A stretch of 31,355 bases of DNA, taken from positions 1 through 31,355 of the forward strand of contig CALQJX020000034.1 in the NCBI GenBank assembly GCA_943331005.2, read 5' to 3'. This document shows, one piece after another, positions 7,983-14,411 of this stretch. Under the pieces are notes generated by a model that was not told the origin of the DNA, searched no databases, and saw nothing but the letters and a program-made list of their open reading frames with translations. This DNA is from Bordetella parapertussis (lineage in GTDB: Bacteria > Bacteroidota > Bacteroidia > Chitinophagales > Chitinophagaceae). A program made the position numbers and the translations under genes. The number at the start of each line of letters is the position of its first letter. Positions within the stretch are counted from its first letter, which is position 1.

Positions 7983-8914
7983 TATTGAACTATTTTTACT
8001 TTAGCGGTATCTCCCAGCCCATAGTTACCGGTTACGAGTACTTTGTCTTCCGGTGTAAACTGGGGTGATAATATCTCTATGCGGTCTTTGGTTGCTATAC
8101 CTTTTTGTATATCCACCTTCACAGCAGTGCTGCTGTCTGTCATTTTCATAACCCAATACTCGCTTTGTATGTCATTGGTAAGCACAGCAGCCTTAGGTAC
8201 AGATTGCACATTGTCTTTATGCAGCTTTATTATCCTTGCCCTGGCTATCAGGTTTTCAGGAATGGATGTACTGCCATCCGTTTTTATAACATAGCTTTCG
8301 GTCTGCGATGCGGAATCCATAGAAGGCATGGATGATATTATTGTTCCCTTAAGAGTGGTGCTGTCAGGAAGCACGAGGTCAACATTTTTTTGAGCCGCAA
8401 CATAGCGGTGCAACTCATAAGGAATGTTTAAAAGAAATACAAAGCTGTTCCTGTCGCTGATAACAGCCAGTTGCTCACCGTCCTGTACATAGTCGCCTGT
8501 CTGGTGTCCGAGTTGTGTTATATAGCCACTGGTGCTGGCTACAATTTTATTTACGCCGGTAAATTTGAATGAAGGGTCCAGTTCTGTTATTGCATTCCCG
8601 ATACTTTGCGATTCCTTTGTTTTTACAGTAAATAGCAACTGCCCTTTGCTTACAAACTTACCTATCTGTGTATTCACAGCCTCAACATACCCGCCTGTAT
8701 TTGCCTTCACAAAATTCTTCTGGAGAAATACAGACGTTGCGTTTAACTCAATATACTCCGTTATCGGCTCCCGCGTTATGCCGACCACTGTAACTGGTGT
8801 AACAGTTTCTTTTGGTACATCGGCTATTGTTGCTTCCGTATTGCTTTTACAGGCATAAAAAAAACAGATGGGGAGCAAAAGCAGGCAAATAGTGTGTCGT
8901 TTGGTGAACCGCAT
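7982..8914 (-). CDS. RND periplasmic adaptor lipoprotein (membrane fusion protein, 310 aa)
   Basis: HlyD/AcrA-family adaptor bridging the RND pump and the outer-membrane channel. The N-terminal signal has a lipobox (FFYAC, lipidated C22), so it is anchored as a lipoprotein. The lipoyl-like half-motif NTGGYVEAVNTQIGKFVSKG at about 73-92 and its partner ASTSGYITQLGHQTGDYVQDG at about 127-147 are joined by a very short hairpin, followed by beta-barrel and membrane-proximal parts. At 310 aa it is shorter than AcrA-type adaptors because the coiled-coil hairpin is small, which fits many Bacteroidetes adaptors. It starts 8 bp after the TolC-like gene ends and overlaps the pump gene by one base. Confidence 0.93.
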   Translation of the reverse strand: MRFTKRHTICLLLLPICFFYACKSNTEATIADVPKETVTPVTVVGITREPITEYIELNATSVFLQKNFVKANTGGYVEAVNTQIGKFVSKGQLLFTVKTKESQSIGNAITELDPSFKFTGVNKIVASTSGYITQLGHQTGDYVQDGEQLAVISDRNSFVFLLNIPYELHRYVAAQKNVDLVLPDSTTLKGTIISSMPSMDSASQTESYVIKTDGSTSIPENLIARARIIKLHKDNVQSVPKAAVLTNDIQSEYWVMKMTDSSTAVKVDIQKGIATKDRIEILSPQFTPEDKVLVTGNYGLGDTAKVKIVQ

Positions 8915-8922
8915 AAGCTTTG

Positions 8923-10158
8923 TTATTTATTCCAGTAATTGATTTGGTTAATTACCTGGAGTTTATTGATGTTGTTTTGCGCCAGCAGGTTCCTCGCGCT
9001 CAGGTAGTTGTTAATTGCGATTACGAAATCGGGTATTTTAGCATCGCCGGTTGTCAGCAATTTTTCATTTACCTTCATAAGGGTATCCGAGTATTTTATC
9101 TGCGCACTTATCGCTTCAATTAATGACTCAATACCATTAAGTTGCTGTTTGAGCTGTGCCAGTTGCTGGTCATACTGTGAATTAAAAAACTCCCTGTAAT
9201 TGGCTACGGTATTTTGCTGATAAGTTATTTTTTTTGTTTTCAGGTTGCGCTGGTGCCCATCGTATATCGGCACGGTAAAATTCAGCCCGAAGCCGGTGCC
9301 GAAAGTTTTATAAACACTATATAATGCGGAAGTATTATATCCGGCATTGGCAAATACGCTCAGTTTGGGGCGGTAGCTGTAATTCAGCAGGGTGAGGTTA
9401 TTATCCAGCCGCATACTGTCGAGCAGATACTTCTTGTAAAAAACAGAGTTGGAGCGGTCCGGCAGGGTGCTCACATTAATGTCAGGAGCAGGAAGTTCTA
9501 CAAAACCTGTATCAAAAATGCCACACAGATAGTTAAGTGTAGCAAAATCAGATTGGTATTGCAGGCGCAACTGCCTTGTTTGTAATTCCTGTTGCTGGAG
9601 GGTAACCAGGAATGTGAGGTAATCGGTCTGCCGGTATATATTACTGCCCGTTAATTTCCTGAGGATAGCATCTTCCTGCGATAGCAACGCATGTACCTCT
9701 TCATTAAATTTGAGCTGCTGCCAGTCGCCATAGGCTATTATGTACTGGTTGGTTATAGACCTCTTCAGGTCTTGTTCAGAAACCTTTTTGCCATTGATCG
9801 TAGAGTCAGTCAATAATTTCACTGTGCTGAACTGGGCGGCTCTATTTTTCTTTCCTGTAAATGCCTGGGCCACATTCACCAATGAGCTATAAGTGCCATT
9901 ATTGGTGACGGCTGGGTCGTAACCGACCCCATGAATAACAGGTGCATAAAAATTAGTACTTGTAAAAGATACCTGTGGCTTATATATTGCTTTTACAAGC
10001 TGGCTGTCAACCTGTGCAGAAAGAATTTGATTGTCATAGTCTTTCATTAAGGGGCTGTTGGCAAGGCCTGTGCCTATGTAATAATCCAGCCCATGCTGCT
10101 GACTGTAGCCGGGATAAGCGGACGACAAAAGGAATAAAAGAACCAGCTTTGTACCCAT
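8923..10158 (-). CDS. TolC-family outer-membrane efflux protein (411 aa)
   Basis: Outer-membrane channel of the tripartite exporter. It has a signal peptide (MGTKLVLLFLLSSAYPGYSQ) and two OEP-like halves: helices such as YDNQILSAQVDSQLVKA early, and FNSQYDQQLAQLKQQLNGIE followed by VNEKLLTTGDAKIPDFVIAI late. The beta-strand segment KLSVFANAGYNTSALYSVYK and GFGLNFTVPIYDGHQR is the classic second-repeat signature of TolC-like proteins. It is slightly shorter than TolC but usual for Bacteroidetes. It lies 64 bp downstream of the histidine kinase gene in the same direction. That gap has one lone half-site like the operator boxes, so a secondary promoter is possible but not shown. Confidence 0.93.
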   Translation of the reverse strand: MGTKLVLLFLLSSAYPGYSQQHGLDYYIGTGLANSPLMKDYDNQILSAQVDSQLVKAIYKPQVSFTSTNFYAPVIHGVGYDPAVTNNGTYSSLVNVAQAFTGKKNRAAQFSTVKLLTDSTINGKKVSEQDLKRSITNQYIIAYGDWQQLKFNEEVHALLSQEDAILRKLTGSNIYRQTDYLTFLVTLQQQELQTRQLRLQYQSDFATLNYLCGIFDTGFVELPAPDINVSTLPDRSNSVFYKKYLLDSMRLDNNLTLLNYSYRPKLSVFANAGYNTSALYSVYKTFGTGFGLNFTVPIYDGHQRNLKTKKITYQQNTVANYREFFNSQYDQQLAQLKQQLNGIESLIEAISAQIKYSDTLMKVNEKLLTTGDAKIPDFVIAINNYLSARNLLAQNNINKLQVINQINYWNK

Positions 10159-10222
10159 ATCAGGAAGAGATTAGTCCCAATTGCAAAGTAACACCTCAAA
10201 ACTGAAGAAAAGCGGGAGGTTT

Positions 10223-11473
10223 TTAGAAATGTATCTGGAAGGTGTGCATGCCATCTTTATAGAAATACGTCAACATGAACCCTGCGGCATCGCATATCTT
10301 CTTTACTATTGCCAGCCCCAGCCCATTGCCATCTTCTTTAACATTAGGGTCACGGTAGAATCGCTGGAACAAGTTTTCGGGTTTTATCTCTCCCAGTTGC
10401 GATTGATTAGATATAGATAACAGCCCTGCGTGAAGTGAAATGCCAATCCAGCCATTTTTCTTGTTATACCTTACAGCATTACTAATGAGATTACCAATAA
10501 TAATATCGGCAAGGTAGGCGTGAAACAAAACAGTCACAGTTTCCTGCTTTGTGAACTCAATACGAACCCCTTTTGAATAGGACAGCTCCGATACTTCATC
10601 TATTTTGTGCTGCACAAGTTCGTCCAGCTGAATAGTATCGGTGTGGGAGAATTGGTTATTCTCAATTTTAGTGAGTAGCAGTAAGGATTTGTACAACCTG
10701 GATAGCTTACTTACCGCATTTTCAATATCGGCAACCTGCGCAGCATTATTTTGTAACAGAGCCTCATTCTGTATAATAAGGTCAAGCCTGGTCCTTATTA
10801 CCGCCAATGGCGTTTGCATTTCATGAGCCGCATAGCCGGTAAATTCTTTAAGTGACTGGAAGTCTTTCTCGACCCTGCTAATCATTTCATACATATTCTC
10901 ATTGAGCAGGTTAAACTCATCAATATTGGTGACTACAGGGGCAACAGGTACCTTTTCATCTATATTGAATCGCTTTATGTAATCAATGGTATTATAAAAT
11001 GGCTGCCACAAACGGGTGAGCACAGCTCTGTTAATCAGGTAGCCTGCCAACAAAATCAGTCCAATCATGGCTACAGTAATCATCACAACTACCTGCAACA
11101 GGTCCTCATTTTCTTCCAGGGGTTTACTGACAAATACTGTATAGCTTGTCCCCGTTACATTTATGCCAAACTGCATTTGCCTCGACCATTCCCTGGTGGT
11201 GTCGTACTGTATAAAAGTATTTTTGAAACCGGGTACTGATCCGGAAAAAGTATTAGCATATGCCGTGTATTCGTCACTGGTATTAATAATTTCCGGGAGC
11301 TTATGGTATTTGCCGGTATATGCTATTATTTCCTCTCTTTCATTTTCCAGGGCATCGTCAACCTGTGTTATAAAAATAAACCTGAGCAAAAAATAAAATA
11401 CGCAGCTGCCAATCAAAAATATACTGATAGTAACTGCAAGGTTAAGCCGGTTATATTTTGAGAATAGCTTCAT
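10223..11473 (-). CDS. Sensor histidine kinase, CusS-like (416 aa)
   Basis: Membrane sensor kinase of the two-component system with the OmpR-type regulator next to it. TM1 (about 12-36) and TM2 (about 127-149) enclose a periplasmic sensor of about 90 residues without a recognised domain. A HAMP-like linker (150-205) follows. The dimerisation domain has the H-box YAAHEMQTPLAVI with H217. The ATPase part has an N-box (N328, N332 in NLISNAVRYNKK) and a G-box (DGNGLGLAIVKK, 381-392). The first glycine box is replaced by ISNQSQLGEIKPENLFQRFY, as often seen in such Bacteroidetes kinases. The start overlaps the regulator's stop by 4 bases (ATGA), so the two are co-translated. The signal sensed is unknown. 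Confidence 0.94.
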   Translation of the reverse strand: MKLFSKYNRLNLAVTISIFLIGSCVFYFLLRFIFITQVDDALENEREEIIAYTGKYHKLPEIINTSDEYTAYANTFSGSVPGFKNTFIQYDTTREWSRQMQFGINVTGTSYTVFVSKPLEENEDLLQVVVMITVAMIGLILLAGYLINRAVLTRLWQPFYNTIDYIKRFNIDEKVPVAPVVTNIDEFNLLNENMYEMISRVEKDFQSLKEFTGYAAHEMQTPLAVIRTRLDLIIQNEALLQNNAAQVADIENAVSKLSRLYKSLLLLTKIENNQFSHTDTIQLDELVQHKIDEVSELSYSKGVRIEFTKQETVTVLFHAYLADIIIGNLISNAVRYNKKNGWIGISLHAGLLSISNQSQLGEIKPENLFQRFYRDPNVKEDGNGLGLAIVKKICDAAGFMLTYFYKDGMHTFQIHF

Positions 11474-12147
11474 TTATAACTGAATTTGTAGCCTATGCCA
11501 TATACACTATGCAGGTAATCGCCGCATCCTGCATTTTGCAGTTTTTTCCTAAGGTTTTTTATATGCGCATACATGAAGTCAAAATCTTCTGCTAAGTCCA
11601 TATTGTCACCCCACAGGTATTCCGCCAAAGCATTTTTAGTAAGTACCCTGTTCTTATTGATGATAAAATAAAGCAGGAATTTATACTCGGTTTTTGTGAG
11701 GGCTACAGGCTGTCCATTAATGGCCACTTCACCGTTATCGGTATCTACAACAATCTCTTCAAATTTTACCAGGTTACTTGCAAGGGTATTCTTTCTCCGA
11801 ACTATGGCTGATATCCTCATGCTTAATTCGGCTAAGTGAAAGGGTTTAGTGAGATAATCATCTGCACCAAGCTTTAAGCCCGATATCTTATCGTCCAGCG
11901 CATTCCTGGCTGAAATAATGATAACACCATCCAGTTTATTCTCACTCCTTAGTTCTTTCAGAAGGTTTAACCCATTACCTCCGGGCAACATAATATCCAG
12001 CACAATGCAATCGTAACTGTGAAAATCTATCTTTTCCAAAGCGTCTTTGTAATCAGATACAGATTCACACAGGTAGCCCTGCAATGAAAGATATTCTACC
12101 ATACTGGTATTTAAAGAAGGTTCGTCCTCTACGATTAATATTTTCAT
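11470..12147 (-). CDS. OmpR-family response regulator (225 aa)
   Basis: DNA-binding regulator partnered with the adjacent kinase. The receiver domain (1-115) has the acidic pocket E7/D8/E9, phosphoacceptor D51 (IVLDIMLPGGNG) and the conserved lysine in DDYLTKPF. The C-terminal winged helix (about 130-225) has the usual Trans_reg_C pattern (LTKTEYKFLLYFI, RVLTKNALAEYLWG, FMYAHIKNLRKKL, YLHSVYGIGYKF). OmpR-family proteins typically bind direct repeats one helical turn apart, which matches the 11-bp spaced TTCAGAAT boxes at 13232, 13297 and 13848. It starts 2 bp after the YncE-like gene ends, so it lies inside the operon it would control, implying autoregulation. Confidence 0.95.
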   Translation of the reverse strand: MKILIVEDEPSLNTSMVEYLSLQGYLCESVSDYKDALEKIDFHSYDCIVLDIMLPGGNGLNLLKELRSENKLDGVIIISARNALDDKISGLKLGADDYLTKPFHLAELSMRISAIVRRKNTLASNLVKFEEIVVDTDNGEVAINGQPVALTKTEYKFLLYFIINKNRVLTKNALAEYLWGDNMDLAEDFDFMYAHIKNLRKKLQNAGCGDYLHSVYGIGYKFSYK

Positions 12148-12149
12148 CC

Positions 12150-13157
12150 TTAATGGCTTGGTTCAACTACCAGCACTTCAAATGTTCCGGGTACAGTGCC
12201 GGGCCTTTTACCATTCTCTTGCTTTCCAAAAGTGGCAGTGGGTAAATAGAGTAAATGCGTTGCAGGATCGATCGCTATTGTACGCGCTCCCTTTTTTGTT
12301 GCCAGGTTGATAACCTGTGTAAAATCGTTTGCTGATTTTTCCTTTATTATAGTAAGCGTACCGTCACCATTGGAAGCGTATATGTTTTTTAGTACGGCAT
12401 CAAAAGCTACACCGTCACAGCCATCACCAATCGGCATTTCTTTTATGAGCTTTCCGTTAGTTGCATCAACTATAGCCAATGTCTTATTACCGCAACCGGC
12501 AAACAGCCTGTGCGTTTTAAGGTCAATTGCCAGCCCGGCAGGTTCTTCTCCTTTGCCAATGTGCCATCTGCCTTTAATCGTAAAACCTTTTGTTGCTAAT
12601 GCTACGATTTCATTTTTATCTTCAATGTTTACAAAAACCCCGCCAGCTTCGTCTGAAACAGCGGTTTCAGGCTTGCCGCCTACCGGTAATGTTTTTACAA
12701 CCTTATTGGTAGCCGGGTCTATTATACTCAGGTCATTGCTGTGACCATTGCAGACAATAATCATGTTAGAGTATGGCTCAAACATAATGGCATCAGGGTT
12801 TTCTCCTACAGCAATCTGTTCCTTAACTTCATTAGTATTGATATCAAAAACAGTAACCGTATTTGCTTTACCATTACTGATATAGCCCTTGCCATATTTG
12901 GGCGCAAATGCAATTCCATGCACCCCCAATGTATTAGGAATCACAGTTACCGCATTGCCATTGGCCTTATTGACAACATCTACCTGTGTCCCGTGGGCTA
13001 TATACAGGTAATCTTTTACAGGGCTGACCGCAAGGTAATCCCACCTTCCTTCACCAGGAATTGGAAATGTCTTACTAATCTTAAAAGTTTGGGATTGAAC
13101 ATTGGTAGCACAAAGTGACGATACTATAGCAAGTGCAAAAAAATATCTTCTTTCCAT
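12150..13157 (-). CDS. YncE-family periplasmic beta-propeller protein (335 aa)
   Basis: Exported seven-blade-type beta-propeller of the YncE/YVTN family. A signal peptide (cleavage near VQSQ, residue 23) precedes repeats of about 40-45 residues with the pattern N-x-V-x-V-x-D, such as NTVTVFDINTNEVKEQIAVG, DLSIIDPATNKVVKTLPVGG and TLAIVDATNGKLIKEMPIGD. Family members bind ligands or nucleic acid in vitro, but no enzymatic role is known from this sequence. It is the promoter-proximal gene of the efflux operon, 2 bp before the response regulator, so it should be made whenever the pump is induced. It might deliver or sense the pump's substrate in the periplasm, which is inference. Confidence 0.9.
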   Translation of the reverse strand: MERRYFFALAIVSSLCATNVQSQTFKISKTFPIPGEGRWDYLAVSPVKDYLYIAHGTQVDVVNKANGNAVTVIPNTLGVHGIAFAPKYGKGYISNGKANTVTVFDINTNEVKEQIAVGENPDAIMFEPYSNMIIVCNGHSNDLSIIDPATNKVVKTLPVGGKPETAVSDEAGGVFVNIEDKNEIVALATKGFTIKGRWHIGKGEEPAGLAIDLKTHRLFAGCGNKTLAIVDATNGKLIKEMPIGDGCDGVAFDAVLKNIYASNGDGTLTIIKEKSANDFTQVINLATKKGARTIAIDPATHLLYLPTATFGKQENGKRPGTVPGTFEVLVVEPSH

Positions 13158-13231
13158 TTTATGTTATTTTTTATATTTAGTAAGACGGGAACGTTTTAAA
13201 ACCATTCCAAACTGGTGCAACTTAGAATACT

Positions 13232-13251
13232 AATCTGAAATAATTCTGAAT
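13232..13251 (-). promoter_or_regulatory. Operator-like direct repeat upstream of the efflux operon
   Basis: Read on the minus strand, TTCAGAAT and TTCAGATT are separated by three bases, an 11-bp period. The site lies about 75 bp before the YncE-like start codon, in the divergent region between the two operons. It has the form of an OmpR-family binding site and matches the boxes at 13297 and 13848. Confidence 0.6.
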
Positions 13252-13296
13252 TATCCCCTTTACTTTTAACGAAAATTGCGTCACTACCAATTTCCG

Positions 13297-13315
13297 TACA
13301 GTTTTTGTTCAGAAT
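13297..13315 (+). promoter_or_regulatory. Operator-like direct repeat upstream of the DUF2147 gene
   Basis: TACAGTTT and TTCAGAAT are spaced exactly 11 bp on the plus strand, ending 31 bp before the likely ATG at 13347. The second half is identical to the other boxes; the first is degenerate. Confidence 0.5.
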
Positions 13316-13346
13316 TGCTTTTAATCTTTACCATATAACCCAGCAG

Positions 13347-13808
13347 ATGAGTAAAAGCGCATTGTTTTGTATCGGATTATTTATAAACATACTATTAAAT
13401 GGAATTTGTAACGGGCAGTGCAAGCCCGAAGATGCAATAACAGGAAAATGGATGATGATTGAAGGCACTTTAATTATTAATGTTTATAGAGAAGGAAGTG
13501 ATTTTAAAGCCAGCATTGTCTGGTTCAGAGATCATGATAACATAAACATCCCAATGGATAAACGCCTGGATAAACGAAACCCTGACAAATTGCTCAGAAC
13601 CCGGAAAATATTAGGCATGGATGTTTTAAGGAACCTGAAATATAATGCAAAGTCAAACCGCTGGGAGCAAGGAGTAATTTATGACGCTACCTCCGGCAGG
13701 GAATGGGATTCTGCCGCCTGGGTAACCACTAAAGGGCTTTTAAAGGTAAGAGGGTTCTGGGGATTTGAATTTGTGGGCAAGACAATAACCTTTAAGAAAA
13801 TTGAATAA
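13347..13808 (+). CDS. DUF2147-family exported protein (153 aa)
   Basis: The frame can be extended to a TTG at 13305, but the ATG at 13347 gives a proper signal peptide (MSKSALFCIGLFINILLNGI, cleavage near CNGQ), so I prefer it. The mature part matches DUF2147: ITGKWMMIEGT near the start, then FKASIVWFRDHD, KLLRTRKILGMDVLRNL, RWEQGVIYDATSGREWDSA and LLKVRGFWGFEFVGKTITF. Members are small periplasmic or outer-membrane beta-structured proteins of unknown role, sometimes linked to lipid or envelope functions. It is divergent from the efflux operon and has its own 11-bp repeat box. It is probably a member of the same regulon; the biochemical function is unknown. Confidence 0.88.
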   Translation: MSKSALFCIGLFINILLNGICNGQCKPEDAITGKWMMIEGTLIINVYREGSDFKASIVWFRDHDNINIPMDKRLDKRNPDKLLRTRKILGMDVLRNLKYNAKSNRWEQGVIYDATSGREWDSAAWVTTKGLLKVRGFWGFEFVGKTITFKKIE

Positions 13809-13847
13809 GCGGGGAAATACGGCTAAACTGCACAGGCAGATAATGCA

Positions 13848-13866
13848 TTCAGAATAACTTCAGAAT
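13848..13866 (+). promoter_or_regulatory. Perfect operator-like direct repeat upstream of the PepSY-like gene
   Basis: Two identical TTCAGAAT boxes are spaced exactly 11 bp (13848-13855 and 13859-13866), ending 37 bp before the ATG at 13904. This is the cleanest copy of the motif seen at 13232 and 13297 and ties the PepSY-TonB operon to the two-component system. Confidence 0.65.
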
Positions 13867-13903
13867 CGGATTTGAACTTTATCATTCAATCAATTAAAAA
13901 AAC

Positions 13904-14332
13904 ATGAAAAAAGCAATGATTATTGCCGCAGTTGGTTTATTGCTGTCAGGCGCTGTACAAGCACAAAAAATAGATGAGTCAAAAGTTCCCGCAGGGGCTA
14001 AAAACGGCTTTGCCAAGGCATTTCCGGGAGTAAAGGCCAAATGGGAAAAGGAAGATGGTGATTTTGAAGCAGGATTTACTAAAGACGGCAAGAAAATGTC
14101 GGCTGTATTTGCGGCAGATGGAACCTGGAAAGAAACAGAAACAGCTATGGTTGCATCAGCACTTCCGCAATCTATACAGCAGTATGTAAAGAAGAATTAC
14201 CCTGACGAAAAAGTTAAAGAAGGCGCTGAAATAAAGAAGGCTGATGGCACAATTCTTTATGAGGCTGAAATAAAAGGTAAAGACCTCATCTTCGATGCCA
14301 AAGGAACCTTTATTAAGTCCAGCAAAGATTAA
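13904..14332 (+). CDS. PepSY-like periplasmic protein (142 aa)
   Basis: Small exported protein with a signal peptide (MKKAMIIAAVGLLLSGAVQA, cleavage near QAQK). The mature protein fits the PepSY-like (formerly DUF2874) fold: two repeats around VKAKWEKEDGDFEAGFTKDG and ILYEAEIKGKDLIFDAKGTF, each a strand-rich segment after a helix (GAKNGFAKAFPG, LPQSIQQYVKKNYPD). Family members are periplasmic inhibitors or ligand-binding proteins and are frequent near two-component systems in Bacteroidetes. It carries the best operator box upstream. It is followed by a hairpin with a T-rich tail, so it may be expressed more than the downstream TonB receptor. Partner and ligand are unknown. Confidence 0.9.
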   Translation: MKKAMIIAAVGLLLSGAVQAQKIDESKVPAGAKNGFAKAFPGVKAKWEKEDGDFEAGFTKDGKKMSAVFAADGTWKETETAMVASALPQSIQQYVKKNYPDEKVKEGAEIKKADGTILYEAEIKGKDLIFDAKGTFIKSSKD

Positions 14333-14352
14333 GTACGATTTGCTTTTATCAG

Positions 14353-14394
14353 GTATTAGCAGGGGAATACTCCTGCTAATACTATTTTGTTTTT
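14353..14394 (+). terminator. Hairpin with T-rich tail between the PepSY-like and TonB genes
   Basis: An 11-bp perfect stem (GTATTAGCAGG / CCTGCTAATAC), extendable by two further pairs to a 4-nt loop, precedes an interrupted T-rich run. It lies in the 79-bp gap inside the probable operon. It may terminate part of the transcripts or protect the 3' end of the PepSY message. Confidence 0.6.
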
Positions 14395-14411
14395 GCAGTT
14401 GAAACAATACA

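Noticed and set aside
9764..9782. An additional 11-bp spaced TTCAG pair
   Set aside because: It lies deep inside the TolC-like coding sequence and matches only partly; probably chance.
4938..10158. Calling the pump a Cus/Czc heavy-metal exporter
   Set aside because: The permease has the AcrB-like Asp pair and no CzcA-type TM4 motif, and no metal-binding Met or His clusters are seen in the adaptor.
10198..10205. Single TTCAGTTT half-site (minus strand) before the TolC-like gene
   Set aside because: No second half at 11 bp on either side, so not called as an operator.
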